Shown here: in pieces, positions 44,886-53,303 of the stretch
How the letters are laid out: every line of letters begins with the position of its first letter
How positions within the stretch are numbered: the stretch's first letter is position 1
NCBI RefSeq assembly: GCF_900112025.1
Contig: NZ_FOKL01000004.1
Location: forward strand, 259,344 to 323,343
Direction of reading: 5' to 3'
Source: Janthinobacterium sp. 344
Lineage (GTDB): Bacteria; Pseudomonadota; Gammaproteobacteria; Burkholderiales; Burkholderiaceae_D
Length of the DNA stretch: 64,000 nt
Position numbers and translations under genes: made by a program
Notes under the pieces: generated by a model
Databases searched by the model: none
What the model saw: only the letters and a program-made list of their open reading frames with translations
Told to the model about the DNA's origin: nothing

Positions 44886-45452
44886 TCAGGCTGGCAGCGG
44901 CGTTACGCCCAATGCCGGCACCGCCGTCTGCGCGCCATTCATCACCATGGCCAGGAAGGTGTAGTAGCCATTGATGCCCATCAAGTCGACCACGCCGTGC
45001 TCGCCAAACAAGGCCAGCGCGCGCGCGTACGTGGCATCGCTGACCTGCTTGCTCTGTTGCAACTCCATGCAAAAGTCGTGCACGGCTTGCTCGTCCTCTT
45101 TCAAGGCCGCGGGCAGGCGTCGTGCCGCGATGGCGTCCACGGCCGCTTGCGCGATGCCGTTCTGCACGGCCAGCGGCGCGTGGATGGCCCACTCGACTTG
45201 CTGGTCCCACTGGCGCGCCGTCACCAGGATCGCCAGTTCAGACAGGCGCGTGCCGATGGCGCTGCGGTAGCGCAAATATTCCCCCATGCGCTGCGCCGTT
45301 TCCATCAGCTCGGGGCTGCGGATCAGCGGCACGAAGGGGCCGTACAGCGCCCCGCGGGGACCGTCGATGATGGCTTGCGCGGCCGCGCGCTGCTGCGGGT
45401 CCAGCTGCGCCAAAGGCAGCGGCGGCAAGCGGTCGATATCGCTACCGGCCAT
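44886..45452 (-). CDS. Carboxymuconolactone-decarboxylase-family protein
   Basis: A 188-residue helical protein with the CMD domain at about 40-120: RLSELAILVTARQWDQQVEWAIHAP is the typical core. The CXXC pair of AhpD-type members is missing (HAPLAVQNG in its place), so a peroxidase role is unlikely and a decarboxylase or lactonase-like role is more plausible. Its start shares one base with the FAH-family stop (TGATG), making it the last gene of a four-gene unit. Confidence 0.82.
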   Translation of the reverse strand: MAGSDIDRLPPLPLAQLDPQQRAAAQAIIDGPRGALYGPFVPLIRSPELMETAQRMGEYLRYRSAIGTRLSELAILVTARQWDQQVEWAIHAPLAVQNGIAQAAVDAIAARRLPAALKEDEQAVHDFCMELQQSKQVSDATYARALALFGEHGVVDLMGINGYYTFLAMVMNGAQTAVPALGVTPLPA

Positions 45453-46300
45453 CAGGCGGTCCAGGCAACCACGTCCTGCTGCTGTTCGCCCAGGCCGGCG
45501 ATGCCCAGACGCATGCTGTCGCCTTTTTTGAGGAAGCGCTGCGGCTTGCGGCCCTGGCCCACGCCCGGCGGCGTGCCCGTGGCGATGACGTCGCCCGGTT
45601 CCAGCGTCATGAATTGCGACAGGTAGCTGACGATCTGCGCCACGCTGAAGATCATGGTTTGCGTATTGCCCGTCTGCATGCGCTTGCCGTTGACTTCCAG
45701 GTACAGGTCCAGGTCCTGCTCGTCGATGACTTCATCGCGCGTCACCAGCCACGGGCCGACGGGGCCGAAGGTGTCGCAGCCCTTGCCCTTGTCCCACTGG
45801 CCGCCCCGTTCCAGCTGGAACGAACGCTCGGAAATATCGTTCACGACGCAGTAGCCGGCCACGTATTTCAGCGCGTCTTCCTCGCTCACGTACTGCGCGC
45901 GCGTGCCGATGACGACGCCCAGTTCCACTTCCCAGTCCGTCTTTTTCGAGCCTTTCGGCAACACGACATTGTCGTCGGGGCCATTCAGGCAAGTGATTGC
46001 CTTCATGAACACGATCGGCTCGGCCGGGATCGGCATGCCCGATTCGGCCGCATGGTCCGCATAGTTCAGGCCGATGCCGATGAACTTGCCGACCTTGGCC
46101 AGCGGCACGCCGAAGCGCGGGTTGCCGCGCACCAGGGGCAGGGTCTTTTCGTCGAGCTTGGCCAGCTTGCGCAGGGCCTTGTCGGACAGTTGTGCGCCGT
46201 CGATATCCTGGACCACGCCGGACAGGTCGCGCAGTTTGCCTTCTTCATCGATCAGGCCCGGTTTTTCCTTGCCTGGACGTCCATAACGAACGAGTTTCAT
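45452..46300 (-). CDS. Fumarylacetoacetate-hydrolase-family protein
   Basis: A 282-residue member of the FAH superfamily, which includes acylpyruvases, ureidoglycolate lyase-like proteins and 2-keto-acid hydratases or decarboxylases. The metal site is visible as DWEVELGVVIG with later VNDISERSFQ, and the active-site GPVGPWLVTRDEV and GTPPGVGQGRKP are conserved. It starts inside the 3' end of the MFS gene (56 nt overlap) with AAGGAAG as ribosome site. The neighbours suggest cleavage of a keto-acid breakdown product. Confidence 0.88.
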   Translation of the reverse strand: MKLVRYGRPGKEKPGLIDEEGKLRDLSGVVQDIDGAQLSDKALRKLAKLDEKTLPLVRGNPRFGVPLAKVGKFIGIGLNYADHAAESGMPIPAEPIVFMKAITCLNGPDDNVVLPKGSKKTDWEVELGVVIGTRAQYVSEEDALKYVAGYCVVNDISERSFQLERGGQWDKGKGCDTFGPVGPWLVTRDEVIDEQDLDLYLEVNGKRMQTGNTQTMIFSVAQIVSYLSQFMTLEPGDVIATGTPPGVGQGRKPQRFLKKGDSMRLGIAGLGEQQQDVVAWTA

Positions 46301-47603
46301 AGTCTTCCTTGGAGTTGATCATTGCCGCTGTGCAGGCTGCCATTTTACCGGATGGCCCGGCACGCCTGTGGCGGCCGATGAAAAACATCGCAAGTCCCGG
46401 CAACTGCAAGGCTGCCAGCACGCCAAACGCCACCTGGTATGCCTGCGGCGGATACTGCAGCTGGCTGTTCAGGGGCCAGCAGCCAAGGATCAGGCCAAAG
46501 CCCGCCTGCACCAGGAAGGCGCCCGTGAAAATCAGCAGATTCAGGCAGGTGGCCGCCCTGCCCGTCAAGCTGGCCGGCATGCTTTGCGCAACGATCGCAT
46601 ATTCGAGGCCCGTGACCGTGCCCAGCAAGGTAAACAGCACGGAGAGCAAAGGCAGACTGGGCACGCTATTGCAGGCCATGGCCACCTGCACGGCGACAAA
46701 CAGGGCCACGCCGATGGCGGCCACCTGCATCGGTGCGATGCCGCGCCGGCCCGCCCACTCCGTCAGCATGCCCATGCCGATGGCGCCAAAGATCACGGCC
46801 GCCATGCCCAGGTACAGCAGATATGCCACGTTGCCGTCAGACATGCCGCCCACGTCAGCCAGCCAGCGGCCTATCCACAAGCCTTGCACGCCAAAAAACA
46901 CCGTGTGCGGCAGCAGGATCAAGCCGATGGTGCGGCGAAAGCCGGGATCGCGATACACGCTCCAGACGCTGACCTTGCTCGCCTTGCTCGCCTTGCTCAT
47001 GCCTGCGGCAGGCGCGGGCATGGCCGGCGACAGCACGCGGATCAGCAAGCCGATGGCCAGCGCCGCCAGCGCCAGGCCCAGGAACACGCCGCGCCAGTCC
47101 GTGTAGTGCAGGGCCAGTTTGACGGGCATGGTGGCCGTGGCCGCGCCCAGGCCGCCGATGGCGATCAGGTAGCCATGCACGGAAGGCAGGCGCGACGGTG
47201 CGACGGCGCACGAGATCGCTTTCACGGCGGCCATGAAACAGCCGCCGAGTCCCGCCCCCATGATGGCGCGCGCCCACATCAATTCGGCAAAACCGTGGCC
47301 CCGGCTGAACAGCCATACGCCGGCGGCCGCCAGCGCCAGCAGCCAGACTTGCACGGCGCGGGGGCCGTAGCGGTCCAGCGCCATGCCTACGGGCAATTGC
47401 ACCAGCGCAAAGGCGAGGAAGAAGGCGCTGGTCAGCAATCCCAGCTGGGCCGGCGTCAGGGGCATCGCCGCCAGCAGCTCGGCTGTCAGCACGGCATTGA
47501 CGCCACGTAGCAGGCAGGACAGATAATGGCCCAGCGCAAACGGCAGGAACACCAGGCAAAACACGGCCACGCCGGAGCGCGATGGTGCGCCGGCGGCCCG
47601 CAT
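46245..47603 (-). CDS. MFS transporter
   Basis: A 452-residue transporter with about 12 membrane helices in two halves, the MFS loop 2-3 motif as GMALDRYGPRAVQ, and a central cytoplasmic loop at about 200-215 carrying SKASKASKVS, encoded by a 9-bp tandem repeat. It starts 2 nt after the KamA-family stop and its last 18 codons overlap the FAH-family gene. Probably imports the substrate of the operon, or exports a product; direction is not evident. Confidence 0.87.
   Translation of the reverse strand: MRAAGAPSRSGVAVFCLVFLPFALGHYLSCLLRGVNAVLTAELLAAMPLTPAQLGLLTSAFFLAFALVQLPVGMALDRYGPRAVQVWLLALAAAGVWLFSRGHGFAELMWARAIMGAGLGGCFMAAVKAISCAVAPSRLPSVHGYLIAIGGLGAATATMPVKLALHYTDWRGVFLGLALAALAIGLLIRVLSPAMPAPAAGMSKASKASKVSVWSVYRDPGFRRTIGLILLPHTVFFGVQGLWIGRWLADVGGMSDGNVAYLLYLGMAAVIFGAIGMGMLTEWAGRRGIAPMQVAAIGVALFVAVQVAMACNSVPSLPLLSVLFTLLGTVTGLEYAIVAQSMPASLTGRAATCLNLLIFTGAFLVQAGFGLILGCWPLNSQLQYPPQAYQVAFGVLAALQLPGLAMFFIGRHRRAGPSGKMAACTAAMINSKEDYETRSLWTSRQGKTGPDR
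46973..46999 (-). repeat. In-frame 9-bp tandem repeat in the MFS gene
   Basis: Three consecutive copies of CCTTGCTCG (the last ends A) encode Ser-Lys-Ala repeats in the central cytoplasmic loop. Loss or gain of units would leave the frame intact. Confidence 0.7.
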
Positions 47604-47605
47604 GC

Positions 47606-48970
47606 TCAGGCCGCCTGCGCCAGGCGGATGACTTTATGCGGTAGCTGCGGCATAGGCTCATCCGTTTCAAAGAAGAATTTTTCCTGGCCGAACGCGGGTT
47701 TCAAATGGTCCATCCACGTCGCTTCCGCGTCGAACTTTGCATAAAACGGCCGGCGCACCCAGTCCGGATTGCGCGCCTGCAAGAACTGCAAGGCGAACAG
47801 TTTTTCACCGTTGATGGTGACGATGCCATCGATGACGACCTTGCCGGGGAACGCGCTCATGGAAGGCCCGCGCACCGTGCGCGACAGGCCCGACACCATC
47901 TGGTAGGCGGCCTGGAAAATCTCATGCGCCTTGGCCAAAGGCAGCTCGAAATAGCCGCGCGGTCCCGTATCGCGCTCGACAAACATGTAGTACGGAATCG
48001 CGCCCAGGCGCGTGCCCGTCTGCCACAGTTCGGCCCAGCTTTTCGGATCTTCATTGATATGGCGGATCAGCGGCCCCTGCATGCGCAAGGTGGCGCCCGT
48101 GGAAACGATGCGTTTTACGGCTTGCTGCGCGATATCCTGGCGCAACTCGACGGCGTGGCTGTAATGGCCCATCACGGCCAGGTTCTTGCCCGCCTTGACG
48201 ATGCGTTCGAACAGGCGCAGCAAGTCGTCCGCATCGCGGTCGGACACAAAGCGCTGCGGCCAGTACGCCACCGCCTTGGTGCCGATGCGGATGTTCTGGA
48301 TATGCTCGAGGCCCGGCTCCAGCAGCGGCTCCAGGTAGGCGGCCAGTTGCCGCGTGTTCATGATCATCGGGTCGCCGCCCGTGATCAGCACGTCCGTCAC
48401 TTCCGGGTGCAGCCTCAGGTAGCCGGCCAGTTCATGCGATTCGCGCGCATCGAATTTCATGTCATCCATGCCGACGAACTGCGGCCAGCGGAAACAGAAG
48501 GTGCAATAGGCGTGGCACGTCTGGCCCGCGCTGGGGAAGAACAGCACCGTCTGCGCATATTTATGCTGCAAGCCGCGCACGGGCGCATCGTTGACGCGCG
48601 GCACGTTATGCGTCATCTGCCCGGCCGGGTGGGGGTTCATGCCCAGGCGCAAGCCATGCACGTAGGCATCGATAGCCGCCTTGTCCTGCCTGACGAGCAC
48701 CAAGTCGCGCAAATGGGCGTACTGCTCCGGCGGCAGCATGTCGCGGTGGGGAAAGACGAGACGGTAGATGGGGTCGTCCGGGATATTGTTCCAGTCGATC
48801 AGCTGGTCCAGCACATATTCGTTGGTGCGAAATGGCAACACATGCGACACCACTTGCACGGCTTCACGCTGCTCTTCCGGCATCCAGGCCCACTGCCGCG
48901 CCTGCTGAATGGTTTGCCGCGTATACGGTTTGAACTTGGATGGAAACGGCTCGGTAATCAATGCGGACAC
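47606..48970 (-). CDS. KamA-family radical SAM aminomutase-like protein
   Basis: A 454-residue PLP-dependent radical SAM enzyme of the lysine 2,3-aminomutase family. The 4Fe-4S motif is CHAYCTFC (Cys152, 156, 159), ITGGDPMIMNT is the SAM-binding GGD-type motif, and the likely PLP lysine is Lys377 in FPGKVV. GTG at 48970 is chosen because GGAG is 7 nt upstream; an ATG 38 codons earlier gives an N-terminus with no support. Longer than EpmB. It is followed by MFS, FAH-family and CMD-family genes. The substrate amino acid is not known. Confidence 0.85.
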   Translation of the reverse strand: MSALITEPFPSKFKPYTRQTIQQARQWAWMPEEQREAVQVVSHVLPFRTNEYVLDQLIDWNNIPDDPIYRLVFPHRDMLPPEQYAHLRDLVLVRQDKAAIDAYVHGLRLGMNPHPAGQMTHNVPRVNDAPVRGLQHKYAQTVLFFPSAGQTCHAYCTFCFRWPQFVGMDDMKFDARESHELAGYLRLHPEVTDVLITGGDPMIMNTRQLAAYLEPLLEPGLEHIQNIRIGTKAVAYWPQRFVSDRDADDLLRLFERIVKAGKNLAVMGHYSHAVELRQDIAQQAVKRIVSTGATLRMQGPLIRHINEDPKSWAELWQTGTRLGAIPYYMFVERDTGPRGYFELPLAKAHEIFQAAYQMVSGLSRTVRGPSMSAFPGKVVIDGIVTINGEKLFALQFLQARNPDWVRRPFYAKFDAEATWMDHLKPAFGQEKFFFETDEPMPQLPHKVIRLAQAA

Positions 48971-49249
48971 GGTTGGCTCCTTGCCAGTAAATAACGATAA
49001 CTTCCATGAAATCAGCCGAATGGCGGCCAATTCCACCCTTTTTGTCGCACGCGGCCACTCTTGGCATGCTGCGAAAGTCATCATAGTTCTTGCCGCACGG
49101 AACCAAATTGCCGCACATCAACAAGCCTTCCGATACGCGGCAAGCTGCCTGCGAGCAAGACCTTAGTTTGTTCCATCGCAATTTGAGCGCGCCCAGACCG
49201 ACGTAAATTACGGCTTGGCAACACATCCCTCGATATCAAAGGAGTTTTC
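48971..49249. other. 279-nt divergent intergenic region
   Basis: No supportable gene lies between the divergent KamA-family and Cache genes. I see no convincing promoter pair or large palindrome. TATCAAAGGAG at 49233-49243 is the ribosome site for the Cache gene. Confidence 0.5.
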
Positions 49250-49708
49250 ATGAAACGCATAGTCACGGGTAGCTTGCTGTGCCTGGCATTTGCCAGCGCC
49301 AGCGTCAGTGCCGCGGTCGAACCGACGGAAAAAGACGCCATCGCCATGGCCGAACGGGGCGCCGCCTTCATGAAGGCGCATGGCAAGGAAGAAATGATGA
49401 AAAAGATCACGGCGAAAGATCCCGATTTCGTCCAGGGTTCGCTGTACGTGGACATGCGCGACATCAAGACGGGCATCGTGCTGGCGCACCCGATCAACCC
49501 GTCCATCGTGGGCAAGGACTTGACGGACGTGCCCGACGCGAACGGCAAGAAATATCGCCGTGAAATCATCGAACTGGCGCAAAAGCAGGGCAAGGGCTGG
49601 GTCGACTACCAGTACAAGAACCCCACCAGCGGCAAGATCGAGCCGAAGACCACCTACATTTTGCGCGTCAATGACGTCGTGCTGGAAGCGGGCATCTACA
49701 AGAAATAA
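49250..49708 (+). CDS. Free-standing periplasmic Cache-domain protein
   Basis: A 152-residue secreted protein: signal peptide (about 1-21, VSA cleavage) followed by a single Cache domain (sCache type), with [20 protein letters not shown] and [15 protein letters not shown] resembling the ligand loop and [19 protein letters not shown] the following strand pair. No membrane anchor or signalling domain, so it must act with a partner. ATG has AAAGGAG upstream. It ends 80 nt before a chemoreceptor on the same strand. Confidence 0.82.
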   Translation: MKRIVTGSLLCLAFASASVSAAVEPTEKDAIAMAERGAAFMKAHGKEEMMKKITAKDPDFVQGSLYVDMRDIKTGIVLAHPINPSIVGKDLTDVPDANGKKYRREIIELAQKQGKGWVDYQYKNPTSGKIEPKTTYILRVNDVVLEAGIYKK

Positions 49709-49730
49709 GCCATCCCCGGCGCAGTGCGGG

Positions 49731-49750
49731 CGCGGCGGCTGGCCGCCGCG
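49731..49750 (+). terminator. Hairpin between Cache protein and chemoreceptor genes
   Basis: Perfect 8-bp stem CGCGGCGG / CCGCCGCG, loop CTGG. No U-run; it may attenuate or stabilise rather than terminate, leaving the two genes linked. Confidence 0.4.
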
Positions 49751-49788
49751 GCGCCTGCGGTGTGTACAGCCACTGGCAGGAGTCAGAC

Positions 49789-51486
49789 ATGCTCAATAAA
49801 CTACGCATCGGGCCAAAATTACTGCTGGCGCCCGTCCTCATCCTGCTGCTGCTGATCCTCAGCTCCAGCGGCGCCTGGTATGGCATGGTGCGGCAAAATG
49901 CCTCGCTGGAAAACATGGTGCGGGTGCGCATCACGCACCTGAAAGCCGCCTCCGACGTGGCCGGCGACGCCAAGCATGTGCACGGCAATATGTACCAGCT
50001 GCTGTCATGGACGAATGGCAGTTTCGCCAAGGCCCGCATCGATGCGCTGGAACAACAGATCAAGGCGCGCCACGCGGCCATCGGCAGCCAGCTGGCCGCC
50101 TTGCGCGGCACGGCCACGGGCGCCGAGCGCAGCCTGGTCGATGCGGCCATCACGGCGCTGGCCGCCTACCGCAAGGCGGTGCTGGAAACCATGGAAATGG
50201 CGCAGATGGACCAGTCGATCGCCACCAATTCCATGCAAAAGGCGGAAACCCAGTTCGTCCAGCTGAGTACCCAGCTGGCGCAGCTGTCGGCGCTGGAGAC
50301 CACGCTCAGCAGCCAGGCGCACGCGACGGCCAGCGCGGAATTTCGCAGCCTGGGCTGGAGCATGCTGCTGACCGTGCTGCTGTCCATCCTGGTGTCCATC
50401 GTGGTGACGATGCTGGTGCGGCGCGCCATGCTGGCGGAAATCCGCGGCATCGCCGACGCCGTGCAAGACCTGGCCGCAGGCAAGCTGATCGCCGGTGCGC
50501 CCAAGCAGGGCAACGACGAGATCGCCGATACGTCGCGCGTGCTGGACCAGACCATCGCCAACCTGAACCAGACCTTGCGCACCATCATGGGTGCCGTGCA
50601 ATCGATCGATACGGCTTCGCGCGAAATTGCCAGCGGCAACCTGGACTTGTCGGCGCGCACGGAAATGCAGGCCAGTTCGCTGGAAGAAACGTCGAGCGCC
50701 ATGGAAACCCTGACGGAAGCCGTCAACGACAATGCCAGCAATGCCCAGCTGGCCTGCGACCTGGCCGCGCAGGCGTCGGACCTGGCCGTGCAAGGGGGCT
50801 CGTCGATGAAAGAGGCGGTGACGACGATGGCGACCATCCGCGCCAATTCGCGCCAGATCGTGGACATTATCGGCGTCATCGACGGTATTTCCTTCCAGAC
50901 CAATATCCTCGCCCTGAACGCGGCGGTGGAAGCGGCGCGCGCGGGGGAACAGGGCCGCGGCTTTGCCGTCGTCGCTTCGGAAGTGCGCACCCTGGCGCAC
51001 CGCTCGGCGCAGGCGGCCAAGGAAATCAAGACCCTGATCGCCACCTCCGTCACCACCATCGACGGCGGCAGCGTGGCCGTGCAAAAGGCCGGTGACAGCA
51101 TGGGCGCCATCGTTGCCTCCGTACAGCAGGTGAACGACATCATCCAGCGCGTGAAACAAGCCAGCGCCGAGCAGGCGTCGGGCATCACGGAGGTGAACCA
51201 GGCCGTCACGCAAATGGATGATGTCACGCAGCAAAATGCCGCCCTGGTGGAACAGGCGGCGGCCGCGGCGGCCAGCCTGCAGGACCAGGCCGTGAAACTG
51301 TCGGCGGCCGTGTCCGTGTTTACGCTGGATCAATTGGCGCCGGTCGCGCACGCCAGCGTGGATGAGCAAGCCTTCCAGGATCCGGCCAGCCCCGTCCAGG
51401 GCGCACCGGCCGAACGCCGCGCATTGCACAGCCCACTACGCGGCGCACCACGCAGCAGCGCGCCCCGGCGCCAGCGCGGCAGCTGA
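49789..51486 (+). CDS. Methyl-accepting chemotaxis protein (helical-bundle sensor)
   Basis: A 565-residue chemoreceptor: membrane helix at about 10-30, helical periplasmic region to about 190, second membrane helix at about 195-215, HAMP-like segment, and signalling domain with the hairpin tip containing [20 protein letters not shown]. The C-terminal extension from about 520 is Ala/Pro/Arg-rich with no CheR pentapeptide. CAGGAGTCAGAC is the ribosome site at 49789. The periplasmic part has no Cache domain, while the gene just upstream encodes one. Confidence 0.93.
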   Translation: MLNKLRIGPKLLLAPVLILLLLILSSSGAWYGMVRQNASLENMVRVRITHLKAASDVAGDAKHVHGNMYQLLSWTNGSFAKARIDALEQQIKARHAAIGSQLAALRGTATGAERSLVDAAITALAAYRKAVLETMEMAQMDQSIATNSMQKAETQFVQLSTQLAQLSALETTLSSQAHATASAEFRSLGWSMLLTVLLSILVSIVVTMLVRRAMLAEIRGIADAVQDLAAGKLIAGAPKQGNDEIADTSRVLDQTIANLNQTLRTIMGAVQSIDTASREIASGNLDLSARTEMQASSLEETSSAMETLTEAVNDNASNAQLACDLAAQASDLAVQGGSSMKEAVTTMATIRANSRQIVDIIGVIDGISFQTNILALNAAVEAARAGEQGRGFAVVASEVRTLAHRSAQAAKEIKTLIATSVTTIDGGSVAVQKAGDSMGAIVASVQQVNDIIQRVKQASAEQASGITEVNQAVTQMDDVTQQNAALVEQAAAAAASLQDQAVKLSAAVSVFTLDQLAPVAHASVDEQAFQDPASPVQGAPAERRALHSPLRGAPRSSAPRRQRGS

Positions 51487-51495
51487 CGCCAGGCA

Positions 51496-52074
51496 TCAAG
51501 CCACCGGCACGCGCAGGGGTTTGCTGACATACGGCGAACCTGCCAGCACGAAACGCCACGGCGTCTCCATCGCCTTGGAAATGCCGATGCGCGGGCCCGC
51601 CTGCACGCTTGCCTCCCCTTCGCGCGGCAGCAACATGAACGGCGGCGCATCGAGCGCCAGGCGGTTCTGCAAATGGCTCACGCCCAGCGCCTGGCACACC
51701 TTGCCCGGCCCCGAGCACAGCAGCCGCAAGGCTTCCACGCCGCGCCGTTCGCGCATGACATCGATACCGGCCAGCGGTTCGATGGCGCGGATCAGCACGC
51801 CAGCGCCATGACCCGGCTCGCGGCAGACAAAATTCAGGCACCAGTGGATGCCATACGAGCGGTACACATAGGCGTGCGCGGGCGGGCCGAACATGGCCGC
51901 ATTGCGCGGCGTCATGCCGCCATACGTGTGCGAGGCCGGGTCCAGCCGGTCATACGCTTCCGTTTCCACGATGCGCCCGCCCACGCCATCGACCAGCACG
52001 GTCACGCCGATCAGCTGGCGCGCCACCACATGGGAATCGTCCGCAAAATCGATACCGGCAAGGATTTTTTTCAT
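51496..52074 (-). CDS. 3-methyladenine DNA glycosylase (AAG/MPG family)
   Basis: Base-excision repair glycosylase removing alkylated purines, 192 residues, the usual size for bacterial AAG. Motifs: RIVETEAYDRLDPASHTYGG (with the catalytic Glu), NAAMFGPPAHAYVYRSYGIH, and CSGPGKVCQALGVS in the DNA-intercalating region. ATG at 52074 gives the family N-terminus MKKILAGIDF; a start 11 codons upstream is not supported. It ends convergent to the chemoreceptor 9 nt away. Confidence 0.94.
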   Translation of the reverse strand: MKKILAGIDFADDSHVVARQLIGVTVLVDGVGGRIVETEAYDRLDPASHTYGGMTPRNAAMFGPPAHAYVYRSYGIHWCLNFVCREPGHGAGVLIRAIEPLAGIDVMRERRGVEALRLLCSGPGKVCQALGVSHLQNRLALDAPPFMLLPREGEASVQAGPRIGISKAMETPWRFVLAGSPYVSKPLRVPVA

Positions 52075-52340
52075 GCGGCAATTGTAGCGCCGCCCGACGC
52101 CGCGCACGCCGCGGCCAGCCTTGAAAACAAATAAAACTTACCGTTTCAACCATGAATGAGCGTCGCAAAACGGCGAAAATCAAACGCGAAGCGGCAAAAA
52201 AACAGGATTTTTTCGACAATCCATTGCTGATATGAACTATTGCCATGCATAAACAGCGATAATCGTCCGGCACTGCGTTGCACGCCCCGTGGCGGCCAGC
52301 GGCAGCGCACGACAGAATATCCACCAGCAATGCAAAGACA

Positions 52341-53210
52341 ATGATGATGAGAGCGGCAGCGCAAGCGCAGGTAGTGCAGGAAGATCCGGTCGACGCCCTG
52401 ATGCGTTCCATCCGTATCCCGCCGCGCCCCAGCCTGCTGGTCGATTTGCAGCGCGAACTGGCCGAGGACGACCCGTCGCCGCGCAGGATCGCGCGCATCA
52501 TCGCCGATGACGTGGGCATGTCGGGCGCCCTGCTGAAACTGGCCAATTCGCCGTTCTATGGCGCCGCGCGCAAGGCCAAGTCCGTCGAGCAAGGGATCAA
52601 TTTTCTGGGCATCAACCAGTGCAGCGCCATGATGACGGGCCTGCTGGCGCGCCAGGCGCTGGAAGCGGAAGGCGTGGAACTGACCAATTTCTGGGATGTG
52701 TCGGCCAAGCGCGCGCGCGCCGTGGTGTTTACCTCGCGCAAGCTGCGCATCGCCCCGCCCGATATCGCCCACACCTTCGGCCTGTTCTGCGATATCGGCG
52801 TGCCCCTGTTGATGAACCGCTTCCCCGACTACGTCAACACCTACGCGGCGGCGGCCAACGATGCGCACAACTGTTTCACGACGCTGGAAGACGCGCGCCA
52901 CCAGACCAACCACGCGGCCATCGGCTGCCTGCTGGCGCGCAACTGGGGCCTGTCGTCCGACGTCTCGTGGGCGATCCTGCACCACCACGACTACACGGTG
53001 CTGGCCGACCCGTCCACGGATGACGCCATCCGCTCGCTCGTCGCCCTGTCGCTGCTGGCCGAAAAGGGCATTCAGCGCTACCATGGCAACAGTACCTCGC
53101 TGGAATGGGACAAGGGCGGTAGTCTTGCCTGCCAGCATCTCGGCCTGTCGCAGGAAGAAGCGGCCGACCTGCTCGACGAACTGCACGAGATGTTCGATAC
53201 CGACCATTGA
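52341..53210 (+). CDS. HDOD-domain signalling protein
   Basis: A 289-residue cytoplasmic protein with one HDOD domain (about 20-220), related to HD phosphohydrolases but lacking the full HD metal motif. PSPRRIARIIADDVGMSGAL and LLKLANSPFYGAARKAKSVE are characteristic, with NFLGINQC after. HDOD proteins usually act in chemotaxis or cyclic-di-GMP pathways. The start is one of three consecutive ATG codons (52341/44/47) with a weak ribosome site. A hairpin follows the stop. Confidence 0.88.
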   Translation: MMMRAAAQAQVVQEDPVDALMRSIRIPPRPSLLVDLQRELAEDDPSPRRIARIIADDVGMSGALLKLANSPFYGAARKAKSVEQGINFLGINQCSAMMTGLLARQALEAEGVELTNFWDVSAKRARAVVFTSRKLRIAPPDIAHTFGLFCDIGVPLLMNRFPDYVNTYAAAANDAHNCFTTLEDARHQTNHAAIGCLLARNWGLSSDVSWAILHHHDYTVLADPSTDDAIRSLVALSLLAEKGIQRYHGNSTSLEWDKGGSLACQHLGLSQEEAADLLDELHEMFDTDH

Positions 53211-53235
53211 TGTCCCAGGCTGTATCATCTATCCC

Positions 53236-53259
53236 GGCGCCAGGCCAAGCCTTGGCGCC
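53236..53259 (+). terminator. Hairpin downstream of the HDOD gene
   Basis: Stem GGCGCCA / TGGCGCC with an inner GGC / GCC pair and one bulge, followed by CGTTTCCGTTT. Likely a terminator; the T-tract is interrupted. Confidence 0.5.
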
Positions 53260-53303
53260 CGTTTCCGTTTGCCTGACCCGAATTACTTAACCTGTTGACC
53301 GCC

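Noticed and set aside
48971..49084. N-terminal extension of the KamA-family protein to an upstream ATG
   Set aside because: The GTG at 48970 has GGAG at ideal spacing and gives a family-like N-terminus; the extension has neither.
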